From Pleurodeles waltl (taxonomy: Eukaryota > Chordata > Amphibia > Caudata > Salamandridae): a DNA stretch of 64,000 nt. The stretch lies in assembly GCF_031143425.1 (NCBI RefSeq), contig NC_090451.1, positions 666,624,508 through 666,688,507 on the forward strand, written 5' to 3'. The notes beneath the pieces were generated by a model. That model made no database searches. It was not told the DNA's origin and saw nothing but the letters and a program-made list of their open reading frames with translations. Shown here one piece after another: positions 13,356 to 24,900 of the stretch; position 1 is the stretch's first letter; each line of letters starts with the position of its first letter. The position numbers were made by a program, and so were the translations under genes.

Positions 13356-14396
13356 ATGGCGACTAGTCATGACGCAGAGGCAGTGAGGGCCGCGCTCCGT
13401 GTTTTGGGTGAGGCAGGCCGGGTGGACTTGCTCAGACCAGGAGTTTTAGAACAGGCTTGGGTGGGGATGGCACGCCCGACAAGGGCTGCATCCAGCCGGG
13501 TTGCGGCGGCAATCGCGGCGTGCGAGTCTCAGGACTCGGACGGGCACAGGGACGAGGTCCCCGTGGACCCGGGCATGGAGGCAAGCGCACAGCAAGGGCT
13601 CCCCACCGCGCATAGCCCATTGATGTTTAGCGGGGAAGCGCAAGGCACACAAGATCCAAGGCCAGGAACCGCAGACAGCGCAGCAGCGGGGGTCGCTCCT
13701 CTAGGTGCGGAAGGGCAAAGGGATGACAAGGGTGGGCCGGGGCCCCGGGGCGAGGAGACCGAGCAGCCCCAACCAGGGCATAGCGGAGAGGCTGCTCCAC
13801 TAGATTTGTCATACAACAAGGATGAGGGCCACAGCCTTGGGGCTTTTGGGGCCCCAGCAAAGAAAAAAGGTAAATACGCGGGAAAAACCAAAGGGGGGGC
13901 ACCTAGAGCCAAGGCAGCCCCACGACAGGCTAGAGGGGCAAAACTCACAGTAGCAGACGAGGCGGGGCCCGCAGGGGCCCCTGACCCACTACCACAGGGG
14001 AAATGGGACCAAGCAGAGTCTTGGGACCTGGAGGCCAGAATACGAGAGCAGCGCAGGGTGGTTCTGGAGACGGAGGCCAGGTGGGCCCAGCTGTGCAAGG
14101 ACAGGGAAGAGGCGAGCGCACTCAGCGTAGCAACCACAAGGGCCAGAGAGGTCAGAGAGGATACGCGGGCGCAACATCCAGGGGCAGGGGGGGGACCTGG
14201 GTTTGGGTCCCGCAGTCAGAAGGAAATCAGAGACAAGAGGCTCGTGCGGCCGAGGGGCAAGTCGGCGCAGGGAACCCTGGTGACGCACACGGTCACGGGG
14301 GTAGTGGAAATACAATGCCAACGGCTGAGGTTGGCAGAAAAAGGGCTACGCCACCTGGGCGCAGTACAGCACAATCACGTTGGTAAGAGGCACTGA
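13356..14396 (+). pseudogene. Ngaro-like Gag, N-terminal fragment
   Basis: The ATG at 13356 sits in a good Kozak context (GCCATGG). The first 50 residues form an alanine-rich helical block (AALRVLGEAGRVDLLRPG, then WVGMARPTRAASSRVAAAI) of the kind that opens Gag-like ORFs of vertebrate tyrosine-recombinase retrotransposons. A glycine/proline-rich linker and a basic patch (PAKKKGKYAGKTKG, about residues 165-180) follow. The frame ends at 14396, while further Gag-like sequence continues in other frames at 14453 and 14799, so at least two indels separate the pieces. An alternative frame (14003-14386) is also open and glycine-rich, so the exact point of frame loss is uncertain. Gag would package the element RNA. 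Confidence 0.6.
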
Positions 14397-14452
14397 AAGG
14401 GTCGGCGGCGGCCTGTTCCACCCCGGGGGAGCGCAGGGGCCGCAAAGATGGT

Positions 14453-14737
14453 GTGCGCCATGCGGGTGCAGAGGAGTCGGAGTCGGCATCATCCAAAGCA
14501 AAGGGTTATGCCCAGCACATGGGCCAGTGGGGAGGAGAAGATTTTTTGGAGCTGGACTACGAGGATGAAGGGGATGAATGGGAAGATGGTGAGATTCGGG
14601 ATACAGTGGCGAACGCCATCCCGAGAGGGGGGGCGAGGGCGCAGGAGTGGCGCAACCTCTTCTTCATTTTATGCATTACAGGACACAATCTTAACCGAGG
14701 GGCCCACGGGAGGATGACAAACCGCGCCACGCGGTAG
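14453..14737 (+). pseudogene. Ngaro-like Gag, middle acidic fragment
   Basis: An open frame with an acidic patch (LELDYEDEGDEWEDGEI) followed by an arginine-rich segment and a stop at 14737. It lies between the N- and C-terminal Gag fragments, and its composition fits a Gag linker. It is in a different frame from both neighbours, so it is read as a Gag piece separated by indels. Confidence is limited because the segment has no diagnostic motif. Confidence 0.45.
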
Positions 14738-14798
14738 AAACCCGAGGAGAGTCCCGAGGAGCATTGAAGAGAACGCAGGAGGTAAGAAATGGTGGTCA

Positions 14799-15701
14799 GT
14801 GTGGGGCGAGGCAGGTGCAACGCCGAAGGAGGCGAGTACGAGTAGATCTATTGGCGTGGGGGAAGGCTCAGTTTTAGATACACCATCCTCTATCCCCGTT
14901 CAAGGAACGGTGGAGAACAAAGACAAAGAGGGTGCAGCCCCAATAGACCCGATTACTACAAGCAAGGCGGAGGCGACAGCGGAAGAAAAGGAGGGGGGAG
15001 GTCACAAGAAGCGTTTTCCATACATGGGTTTAGCCATGCCACTTGGGTCTCACATATCCGAGAAAACAAAAGCTAGGATATGGAAACACGAATACGTGGA
15101 TGTTTTCAAGCTACTACATAGGGACATACAGGCTAAGGAAGGTTTCAAGGAGGAGGAATGGGAACTGGCGCGCAGGCCCAGGGTTCCCATCACAATGGAC
15201 AATTGGACGTCCACCTTTTTGATATTCGCCAGTATATACTGCGAAAAGTACCCGGATAGGGCAATTGCACTTTTTAAATACATGGACATCATCAGAAAGG
15301 CACAAATGCATTTTGGAGGTTTTGCATGGCTCAGCTATGATGAAGAGTTTAGAGCCCGGGTTAGTGTAAATCCCGAGAAGCCATGGGGGGACGTAGATTC
15401 AGAGTTATGGATGCAATGGATGGCATCAGCACAGACAGCGGCTTCCACGCATACGGCAAGTGGTTTACCAGTTTCATATAAGCGCTTTCAGGCACGCCCC
15501 GTCCCGGGGGGGGGGGCGGGCGCAACCACAAAAAATACAGGGTCAACTTCCGGGGCCTGCTGGAACTTTAACAAAGGTTTTTGTTCCAGAGCTCAATGCA
15601 GGTTTAAGCATGACTGCTCCAAGTGCGGGGGTCGTCACCCAGTCATTCAATGTTTCACCCTCTCCAGCCCCGCGGAGCAGTGGAGAGCGGCATCCGTTTG
15701 A
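14799..15701 (+). pseudogene. Ngaro-like Gag, C-terminal domain with zinc finger
   Basis: A long open frame without its own ATG at the start (it opens from a GTG). After a charged linker it has a globular block beginning YMGLAMPLGSHISEKTKARI (about 15020), with WTSTFLIFASIYCEKYPDRA and later GGFAWLSYDEEFRARV, which resembles the core of DIRS/Ngaro Gag. It ends in a zinc-finger cluster, C-x7-C-x4-C-x3-H then C-x2-C-x4-H-x4-C (about 15560-15650), typical of nucleic-acid binding by Gag in this group. The stop at 15701 is immediately followed by the truncated RT frame. This is the best preserved part of Gag. Confidence 0.7.
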
Positions 15702-16931
15702 CTTCATTGCACAGGAAGACTCAAGGGTGGAATCGCGTCAGTAGACGATGCAGTGAAGTTAGTATTGAAGTGCGAGCAGGACGCAGAAATGGCAAAATGT
15801 GATATTCAATCAGCTTTTAGACTGCTTCCTATCTACCCAGCGGATTTTGATCTTTTGGGCATGCAGTTAGACGGTGCCATATATGTGGACAGGGTTCTGC
15901 CCATGGGCTGTGCGATATCTTGTGCGCTTTTCGAGACCTTCAGCACTTTTCTACAGTGGGTTTTTGTGAGATCAAGTGGCCATAATTCGGTGACTCACTA
16001 TCTGGATGATTTTCTATTTGTGGGAGCAGCCACATCAGGGGAGTGCGGGCGGGCTTTAGCCAGTTTCCAGAGTCTAGCACAGCGGGAAGGAGTACCTTTG
16101 GCCCCAGAAAAAACAGAAGGCCCATTGCAGACTTTGACCTTTTTGGGCATTGAGTTGGATACAAAGGAGCTGATTGCCAGATTACCAGCGTCAAAAGTGA
16201 AGGAAATGCTGTTTTTCTTAGCTGAAGTGCGCACATTACGTAAGATAGATTTACGGATGGCTCAAAAGCTGTTAGGTTACCTCAATTTTGCGTGTAGGGT
16301 AGTCAGGGGAGGTAGGACTTTTTGTAGACGTTTGGGGCTGTCCATGTCAGGCGCAGTGCGTCCACACCATAGAATACGAGTATCCTTGGCCTTGCGGGAA
16401 GACATCAAAATCTGGGAGATCTTTTTGAAAAAGTTCAACGGGTTACCAATGTCATTTGGCGAGCGGGACACAGTGTGGCAGGTTCAAATTTTTTCAGATG
16501 CAGCGGGAGCAACAGGTTTTGGTTTGTATTGGGATGGGAGGTGGTGTGCAGAGACATGGCCGGTGAGTTGGTTGCAACAAGGGAGAAGCATCGCTTTTCT
16601 GGAGTTTTTTCCCCTGCTAGTGGCACTGGAGGTGTGGGGACGGGAGCTGGCCAACAGGACGGTGATATTTCAAATTGACAACATGGCAGTGGTGGAGTTG
16701 GTCAACAGGCAGAGAGCGAGGGACCTCAGAGTTTTGCGCTTGTTGCGTCAGTTTATGCTTCAATGTTTATCTTTGAATGTTATTTTAAAAGCTACGCATA
16801 TACCCGGGGTGCATAACGAGATTGCAGACTCCCTATCTCGTTCACAGTGGCGGCGTTTTCGCGAATTGGCACCTGGAGCGGAACGGAGCAAGACCATGGT
16901 CCCGGCAGACATTTGGGAGTGGGGGGCATGA
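15702..16931 (+). pseudogene. Ngaro-like reverse transcriptase-RNase H, RT fingers deleted
   Basis: Copies element RNA to DNA and degrades the RNA strand. The frame is open from 15702 and enters the RT at SVDDAVKLV, followed by AKCDIQSAFRLLPI (first catalytic Asp), LPMGCAISCALFETFSTF, YLDDF at 15999-16013 (catalytic pair), and LTFLGIELDTK. RNase H follows: FSDAAGATGFGLYWDG, AFLEFFPLLVALEVW, FQIDNMAVVELVN and HIPGVHNEIADSLSR, giving the D-E-D-D set. Roughly the first 100 residues expected of a DIRS-type RT, which precede the palm, are absent, and Gag sequence abuts the remainder. That indicates an internal deletion. The TGA at 16929 overlaps the ATG of the next ORF (ATGA). Confidence 0.85.
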
Positions 16932-17818
16932 TGATCACAGGGCTGGTGGAGATGTCATTAGTGGTATCCACGCGGCGAAATTACAGGCTGGCATGGTTGG
17001 AATTTCAATCTTTTGAGCCATGTGGGGTTAAGTTTTGGGTGCAGGGCTTGCAGTTTTTAGAAGCATGGGCATTACGTTTTGTGCTTTTTCTGATCAAGGA
17101 GGGTTTATCTCCAGCTCCAATAGGGGGAAAACTGGCAGGTGTTTCTTTCTATGGGAAGTTATTTTTTGGTTGTGATCCTGCGAGAAATGATTTGTTGGTG
17201 AAAATGCTGAAAGGTTGGGGCAGGGTCAGGGCTAACGGGGATAGACCAGCGAGAGCACCCATCACATTTGACATATTGCTGGAACTGTTATATGTGCTAC
17301 CAGTGTGTTGCGCAGATGAGTACGAAGGGGGTTTGTTTCGCCTGTGCATGGTGTGGATGTTTTTTGGTGCTTTTCGAGTGTCTGAATTGTTAGGGGTGGG
17401 GAAAGAGATTGGGGTAAGAAGGAAAGAGGTGTGCCTGCATAAGGACAGGCTGGGGATATGGCTTGGGCGGTCAAAGACGGATCAGCTCGGCAAGGGCAAG
17501 TGGGTATGGCTGGAAAAAGGGGGCGTGGAGAGGGCATGCCCGATAACAGAATGGATCAGTTTCAAGACACGATGTGCTGGGACAGGAGAGTCAGGGGTTT
17601 TTATGCATGCATCAGGAAAGAAGATGACTAGTTATCAGTTGTTACAAGTGATGAGAATGGCTCTTGGAAGGATAGGGCGTTGTGCCGGGGATTATGGAAC
17701 GCATTCCTTCAGGATTGGCGCAGCGACTGCAGCAGCCCACTTAGGATGGGATTGGGCTAAGATCAAGTCCATAGAGAGATGGAAATCTAGGTGCTGCAAG
17801 AGGTATGTCAGGCCTTGA
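16928..17818 (+). CDS. Tyrosine recombinase (integrase) of the Ngaro-like element
   Basis: Would integrate circular element DNA by site-specific strand exchange. The ATG at 16928 overlaps the RT-RNase H stop (ATGA); the frame is also open upstream to 16847, but this start has the natural coupling. The C-terminal catalytic domain is complete to the eye: Arg in FGAFRVSELL (17375-17377), Lys in RSKTDQ (17474-17476), His and Arg in THSFRIG (17702-17704 and 17711-17713), Trp in IERWKS, and the nucleophile Tyr in KRYVRP (17804-17806), with the stop at 17818. The frame has no internal stop over about 297 codons. The element as a whole is defective, so this ORF is probably not used. Confidence 0.87.
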   Translation: MMITGLVEMSLVVSTRRNYRLAWLEFQSFEPCGVKFWVQGLQFLEAWALRFVLFLIKEGLSPAPIGGKLAGVSFYGKLFFGCDPARNDLLVKMLKGWGRVRANGDRPARAPITFDILLELLYVLPVCCADEYEGGLFRLCMVWMFFGAFRVSELLGVGKEIGVRRKEVCLHKDRLGIWLGRSKTDQLGKGKWVWLEKGGVERACPITEWISFKTRCAGTGESGVFMHASGKKMTSYQLLQVMRMALGRIGRCAGDYGTHSFRIGAATAAAHLGWDWAKIKSIERWKSRCCKRYVRP

Positions 17819-17865
17819 AGAGAACGGGACAGGGGGTGGGGGGGGGGGTTAGCCCAACAATACAG

Positions 17866-17881
17866 CTTTCTTTCCTTGCAG
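17866..17881 (+). promoter_or_regulatory. Strong 3' splice site ahead of the SGNH ORF
   Basis: CTTTCTTTCCTTGCAG, a polypyrimidine tract and AG, with the exon starting at 17882. The next ATG downstream is the SGNH start at 17911. A possible donor AG|GTATGT lies at 17802/17803, but joining it does not keep frame with the SGNH ORF. The leader donor at 12587 is a more sensible partner. Splicing is inferred. Confidence 0.55.
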
Positions 17882-17910
17882 GGTGTGTGGCTGGGCTGCA
17901 GGCAGACAAG

Positions 17911-18495
17911 ATGACGACGTGGTTGGTCGGCCATTCGTTCGTTCATTGGGCGGCAAAATTTGTGGAGAAGCAAATTTACCGCAGATCATTGGGACTGCCC
18001 AGCAGACAGCATGAAGTGCGTTGGTGGGGCAAGAGTGGTATGAGATGGGGCAGCCTGCTACCATTTATCACGGGTAACTTGCCCCAGTGGGGATGTCCGG
18101 ACCTTTTATTGATCCATCTGGGGGAGAATGACTTAGTGAAGCTATCGGGGCTCACTCTGATACAGCTGATGCAGAGAGATTTGGAACTCTTGAAGCAGAG
18201 ACTATGCGGGACATGCCTGGTATGGACGGAATTTGTGCCAAGAAGGGCATGGAGAGGGGCTTTCAATCATGGAGCCATCGAGCGGGCTCGGAAGAAGTTG
18301 AATAGAGCCATGAGAGTTTTTTGTTGGGCTCAAGGGATAAAGGTTTTAAGGCATGGGGACATAAAAGAACAAGAGAAGGCCTTGTTTCGTGATGACGGGG
18401 TTCACTTATCACAGATAGGGAATGCGTTCTATATAACAGAGTTGAGGTTGATGTTGGAAAGCGTTTGGGGGGTGAATTTATGGATCAGGGACTAA
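17911..18495 (+). CDS. SGNH-hydrolase-like ORF of the Ngaro-like element
   Basis: A 194-residue protein of the SGNH (GDSL) esterase fold. Block I is WLVGHSFVHW with Ser9, block II is in GKSGMRWG, block III is LGENDL with Asn73, and block V is DGVH with Asp162 and His165, so the catalytic Ser, Gly, Asn and Asp/His are all present. GHS replaces the common GDS. SGNH domains are known downstream of the recombinase in vertebrate Ngaro elements and in ORF1 of some CR1-type LINEs, where their role is unsettled. The frame is open further upstream (to 17791), but ATG 17911 is the first Met after the splice acceptor at 17881. The ORF looks intact. Confidence 0.83.
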   Translation: MTTWLVGHSFVHWAAKFVEKQIYRRSLGLPSRQHEVRWWGKSGMRWGSLLPFITGNLPQWGCPDLLLIHLGENDLVKLSGLTLIQLMQRDLELLKQRLCGTCLVWTEFVPRRAWRGAFNHGAIERARKKLNRAMRVFCWAQGIKVLRHGDIKEQEKALFRDDGVHLSQIGNAFYITELRLMLESVWGVNLWIRD

Positions 18496-18881
18496 AATCA
18501 AAAAATACAAAAAAAGAGAGGAAGAAGGGGAGTCATGCGGAGGCATATATAGAAGAGGAAAAGGTGTTTTTCCTGGGGGTGGGGCAGCAAAACGCCTCAT
18601 GGGTTTTGCTGGATGGCAGGAGATGGGGGAGGGTGGAGAGCCAGATGCGGGCGTGTCCACCCTTCCAGGGGGAAAAACAAGGAGGTGAAGGATCAGAGCG
18701 GGGGGGGTAGGTTACAAGATAGGAAGGCTTGGGAGGAATAGGGGAGCGTCTACGGTAGGAGAATTGAAGGGAACTATTTGAGGGAAGAATTAAGGAAAAG
18801 GAAGAGTAAAAGTTAAGGTCTGGTTAAAAGGAGGATATACATTTAAAATGTTAATTGATGTTGTGTTTAAATCCTGTCCTA

Positions 18882-18887
18882 AATAAA
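18882..18887 (+). terminator. Polyadenylation signal AATAAA of the Ngaro-like element
   Basis: AATAAA follows the SGNH stop by about 390 bp. The intervening sequence is purine-rich without ORFs. It is the most likely 3' end of element transcripts. Confidence 0.55.
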
Positions 18888-18900
18888 TGACCTTTTACAC

Positions 18901-21900
18901 TAACGATGAGTGTCACTGTGTGTATGTCCCGATGGATATTTGAAAGTAAGAACTCTTCCAGGCAGCAGGGTAGACTGGCACGCGAGGATGCATTGCACAT
19001 CTATGCAAAGCCATGAATGCGCGAGACAGTCCTTGGAGATGCACTGAGATGGGAAACCGTCGATGTGAATGAATCGTTTAATACCGGTTAGTTGGGCAAG
19101 TCGGAAACGCAGCACCTGAGTTTTACTGAGAATTAATTGTCTCACACTACGTTTGATTTCTACTAAAGACATGAAGCCAAAATGAAAATAAGTATTGAAT
19201 TGTGCATCCTGCCTTCCCTGCGGCGCACATCATTACTTCGGTTGCGTTATGTTCTGTGAGTCACTGCTCTCCCCTTGCCTCGATTCCTAGATAGTTACTC
19301 AGGAGGTGGGCATGCTCATCTGATCACACCACGGTGTTGTGATGTACGGAAATGTGGATTTATGCGGGGGTGTTTGTGTGTACTGCAGACGTGTGCGTCC
19401 TCGCAATTAATGTGCGTGCTCTGTGGGCTTGCGTGCACGCGTTGCCACGTTGGTGAGTGTGTTGTTTGGGATGGCTATGCCCGTTTTGAGGTTCTGCTTG
19501 CGTGGTCTCTGTGTCTTGGGGATCTGCCTCGAGGAGCCCATTAGTTCCAGGCCCGCATGCTCACGTTGTGTGTGTGCACGGGGGGTTCAGAGTGTAAGGG
19601 AGGTGCTCCGTCACCACCTCTCTGGATCCTGTAAGGCTAGCCCCAGCCCCTCACACCGTCCACCCGCCCCCTCACGGAGCCCTGGGCAGGCCTCAGAGCC
19701 TGGCCCTTGAGTAAAGTGCGTGTCCTCGCCGCCCGCCCGCCTGGCGCCGGGGAGAACCAGCTGCGGTTATTAATCCTGGGGAGGTTGGCAGGGGCAGCTC
19801 TGGCCTCTGTGCTGCTGCCAGGGCGCGCCGCCACCTGGGTGTGTGTGGGTGACGGGGGAGGGTTGAGGACATGGGGCCGGAGGGGCCGGGGAGGACGGCG
19901 CTCCATTGGGACATCTGTTTAATTTGAAGTTCTGTTTATGGAGCGCTTTGGGAAGGAGACCGTGAGTCGTGAGGGGCAAGTGGGTGGGTTAAGCAGAGAC
20001 TGCCAGTGTGGCACCGTCAGGGCCTACGAGGGGCGCTGCCTATATGAGCCATTCAGGGTCACACCAGGACGCCACTAGACTATAAGATTCAGCTGGGATA
20101 AAGAATTGCGAGAAAAAGCCCGGACACTGCGAAGACGCAGACGACAGACTTCAGAGAGTTATTTAAACACATTCTCAAGGAACAGTTCTTAAAATTAGAA
20201 AACATTTAGCAGCTGTGAAGAAACGCAAACATCTTAGACATATGCTGGCTTTCACGCTGACACTGCCAGATCAAGACCGATGGGACCCGAGAGAATCTCA
20301 CAAAAGTGGCTCTGTCCTAGTTTCAGTCTAGCTGCAGACATGTTTCGCTGGTTTAAATAACTCATGTTATTAGTTCTTCAATACAAATACAAAGAGAAAC
20401 TCATAGAGGCTGGGCTTTGGTCACCCCTCTTTAGCCACTGGTTTTAATGTGTTTTTAGGTCGAGGGTGCAAGCGCTTTGGCCTGTTGTACGAATTATGGG
20501 CTTTTAACCACGCCCACCGCTCGCCCATCACTTTCACTCGTTCATGGGCTTGCCTTTCAAAAATCCTTCATTATCATTGGTAAATGCTTTCCGTTTGTCC
20601 CTCTTTGGGGCGGTTTTGTTACTGCCTAGAAGACTGCCCTGTTGCATGGGTAACTGCACGATTGCCCATCCGTTTGATGCAAGCAAACTTCTTTTTCTTT
20701 TTGTGCCTCTCCTTCATGCTCATGGCAGCCGCGGCGCTTTGAACTGGCTCACTTATGTCAACTGTTTTACTTTTCATTTTCAATTTAAGTGGCAAGAAAA
20801 GTCCAGTTAAGAACTTATTAATAGCTTTAAGTCAAGCAAATGCGAGACCCATTGCATTGCAAATGCTTGTTCATGGTTTGCCATTGACAGAACAAGCTCT
20901 CCGCCGAGGCCACTGGACTTCAAGCATGGTTATTTTGTCCCATTTGTGTGCCAATTAGGTTTTGGTGTAGGGGTAGCCGGTAGTGCTTTTTTAGATCGCA
21001 GACACAACATTTTAATTGGTGATTTATGACGTTTAAGTTAGTAAGCACTTGCCACTTTGATGCGAGCCATTCACTAAAGTCTATTGCACTTTCATTTGTT
21101 TCACTTACCTGCCAAGTTTCAAAATTTATGGATTTACAGATATTTTTCAACAGGTGATTAGGTGGCCAGAGTTTTGCCATCACACTCCTTTCCTAGTAAG
21201 TAACACGTTTCATGAACATAAGTACATGCGTCTAATGTTCCATGCTCTCCAAATGAGTGAGGGGCAGCTGCTCAGATATTTCTCAAATTGAATATGTCAT
21301 AAAACCCGTCATCCTCAAATGTACGCACTTCCGAAGAAATCAGCAAATGTCTTGAAGGGATGGTTTAAGTGGATCTTCATTATTGACAGTTACGTCTTAG
21401 TCTTTGATTAGGATCTAGCCAGCATAGTTGTTTCTCCACATGGAACTAGCCAGTGACTTCATCAGGGCATATAGCAAGGTTGCTAAGCAGTCCTCCACCA
21501 CATGTCTAATTTGGCGTGCTTATACTGGGCCGCAAAGCAGCTATGGCTGACTTATATTAGTTATGCAGCACCTATGTAATAAAGGTGTCGGTGAGCTAGA
21601 GTCAGTTCTACTGTTAAGTCTGCATAGATGAAGCACGTTTGCTGTTCAGAGTAGAGTCCTTCGTATAGTCCAAAATACTTCAGTGTGTGGCTGTGTATAA
21701 GCAAAAAGTTTTTTTTTATTGACAGAATAAAGTTATGCATGCAGAAGTTCTTTCTTAAAAGTGCAAGAAAAACAGCAGCCCTTTATCAAAAATATGTACT
21801 ATGCAGTATTTTGCTGTGGATAGCTTGCAAGTTCACCCATTACAAAGCACACATCATTCTCTCACTCCTTGTCAAAATACTTAATTGAGGGGACATCTTT

Positions 21901-24900
21901 ACTCTACTAATACGTCCTATTCGATTAAAGGGACCTTACTCCTGGCTTCCATATTGTCATAGATCAATGTATTGCTTCATTAAGTGATTTTGTTTTCAGG
22001 ACAGCTGGGGACAACCAGCACAACAAACACTTCCCCCAACAAAAAAAGTCATACCAACTGACCTTGTCAAAGCTTGTTTTAATCATGTTGCTAAAGGTCT
22101 GTATTTGGTTTAATGTGATGAGAAAGTACCACACAGCAGAGCGTGGTGGGTATACATTGCTAGAACGTCCACTTCACTTACACCTCTAAACAACGTTTCC
22201 ACCTATAATACCGATTACGTACACAGGTGTATTATTGTGTTTGTATGTGTGTGTTGGCCACAAAGTAACATCTTCTGATCTGCTACTGCTTGTGTGGTGA
22301 ATGGTGTCAATATACCATGCTTACGAACATGGATGACACTTCTCCTAGGGTAAAATTCAAGTATTTTACTCACCAACCTTGGGAGAAAAGGATTTCCTAG
22401 GGAGTCAAAAAGTGATTGTGACTGCAGATGGGAGGATTTTTAAGCAGGTAAACCATTTAAAATATATTCTTTAGTTTAAACAATGAGTATTTCGATTTTT
22501 AAACCCTTGTTCTATCTGTACTTGCAAATTAATGAACTTGGAAGCATGTATTTTTCCTCTGTTTCCATTTAAATCAGGCAGCAACAAAAGGTGAGTGCCT
22601 CCAATGGCTGTTCAAAGCTCAGGACATATAACGAGGGCAGTGAATGAAAGCTTGGGCAGAATTCTGTGTACTCCCTATTTATTGTTGGGGGTATTTGTGC
22701 AATTTCAGGTACTTGGTCAGACCAGCATGCTCACCAGCGGTAGGATGACCCCCAGTTAATAAGGTAGAAGATCCACCTTTAATCTATGACCCTGGTGTAT
22801 TTTAGTGTCTACCCACTTTTATACTTCACCTACAGATCACTGCTGTTGTATCTTTTCTACAAACCACTCTGTGGTAAGCCAAGGCTGAGTTCACTCACTA
22901 TGTTTGAAGCTACGCTGAGGGCTCCAGCGAGGCCTCCTTTGTGGTTAGCCCAGCCACGTGCTACACATCTAATTTCAGTTGTAATTGTATATACAACAGT
23001 GCCAACCGCTCGAAAAGTTAAGAAGAGTGTTCTGTCAAAGCAAAGTGAGTTTTAAAAGAAGGTGTTAGTACAGAGCAGTTTCTCAGCAAACTGAGTATGC
23101 ATGACGAGTTAATTATAGTCAGTGCTTGAAATGGAAATATAGAAGTGCAGATACTCCTGGTTCCAGACTACCTATACCCATTAGAGTCAGCCCATCCTCC
23201 TGTGCAGTCCCATGCAGTGGTCGAAGAGCATTAAAAAAACTGTATGGGAACTGTGATGCTGCATGTAATGGGGACGGGGCCAGTGAGGGTTGGGGTGTGG
23301 TCAAAGGTGTGACTTTTAAAAAACATAATATTCAGGAAGTTTTTTTGGTCTTCAGGTAGCTATATATAAAGTAACTTGCAAATAAACAAAAAAAGTTGTC
23401 AATTAGTGGAAAATTCACATTTTGAAACCTCTATTAGTTAATGCACTGCAGAGGTCTGTGTGTAATCACAGAGCCACAGGATTAAATCTTGGTTGATGCA
23501 GTGGAGAATAGTGACATGTATTTTTAGTGCTGCAAGGTCACAGCCTGTGATCGAAAGCACTTGGAATATGTAAGTCATTATTTTAAACTTGCATTACCCA
23601 CAGTATAAAGTAGACTGCTACCAAATGCTAAAAAAAGGTTTAAGATAAAATGGTGCTTCGGAAATATAGATTTTAGTGATACCCAGACAGTATGTAATGG
23701 CATTTTTTATGTAACTATCCCTCAAAAGCACACACTTCACAGCTCAATTGGTTATTCCTTTGAACTACCACTCAAAAAGGATACATCTGTGTTATCAGGA
23801 AGCTTCAAATGAATCCATCAATCATAGCCCGTATGGGCTTCCAAGCACCCTTTACATTTGCAGATTAACCTGTTGCACAAATGTACATTACTTTCAGGCA
23901 CCAGTGGACCGACAGGTTCAGATTTAACCTAAAGACGCACAGACCATGTTAAACTGTTTTCTTCTATACATAATTCTTAAGTTGTTTTTTGTAGCACAAC
24001 CCATTCTAATATTAATAGTTTTATGGGAAGTTAATAAAGGTCTAGATGTTCCAGAAACTACCAGCTTTCTGTTATCCATAAAGTGGAATATATATTTCGT
24101 AATGGAGAAGGATGAGTGCCAAATGGCGGACTGATGAAGACAGAGCCTTCCCTGCAGGAAGCTCATAGTCAATGACCTGGTATTCTGGCGTCAGACCAGC
24201 GGAAGTAGCCCAACGGAAGTGACAAAACAGCGAGAGATCTATTCCTCTTGGAAACAGGATGAGTAGCATGAAACCTTGTGTGCCACCAACTCAACGCAAG
24301 AGTTTTCATGTCTCCGCCATATGTCTGTATAGAGTTGTTGTACAGGAAGATCAGCTGAAAGGCAGCTGAACACTGTATGGGCAAAGGTAAGGATGCAGTC
24401 AAAAAGTGAGAGGAGCTTGATTTAGAGGGATGGTGAACTTCAGTAAAAGCGGAATTTCAAAACTACTGTAATTCTGTAACTAACAGTTCGGCCTAGAATT
24501 CAACCTTCCCAATTCAGAGTAGCAAGAAGCCTTGCCAGTCCAGGGTGAGTACACCCTCTGATTCCCACTTACTCAAGTATCTGCTCTGTAACGAACGCCC
24601 ACCTCCACTAGCCCGGCCGGACTTGCTGAGCTCCCTGTAGGATACAGAATGACTGACTTACACAGATGAGTGTATTTCCAAGGTAGTTTCTTTAGATCTG
24701 CATCACTTTAGGAAGGCTTTTCCCAAAGACTTTCGGCAGCACTGCCACCATTATACCTCAATACTAACGCAACACATTATTTTATTTGGTCTTTATCTAC
24801 CTTTAATACCACTTTTGAGTTAATTATCTTGGTTTCTCAAGCCGCCACATCCCGCTCCTTTGCACATTTAGCAGTTTTAAGTTGATGCATGGTTGCCATT

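Larger units (their letters stand above)
12450..18900 (+). mobile_element. Ngaro-like tyrosine-recombinase retrotransposon (DIRS order), internally deleted
   Basis: Gene order on the + strand is leader, gag, RT-RNase H, tyrosine recombinase, SGNH hydrolase, then AATAAA at 18882-18887. A tyrosine recombinase instead of a DDE integrase places it in the DIRS order. The SGNH hydrolase ORF after the recombinase and the absence of a methyltransferase domain fit vertebrate Ngaro elements. Gag is broken by frame changes and the N-terminal RT is missing, so the copy is not autonomous. I could not identify the split direct repeats expected of Ngaro, so both boundaries are approximate: the left is placed just before the GC-rich leader and the right just after the poly(A) signal. 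Confidence 0.82.

Noticed and set aside
19600..19920. CpG-rich segment as a host promoter
   Set aside because: Too short and isolated, with no exon or start signals that I can support.
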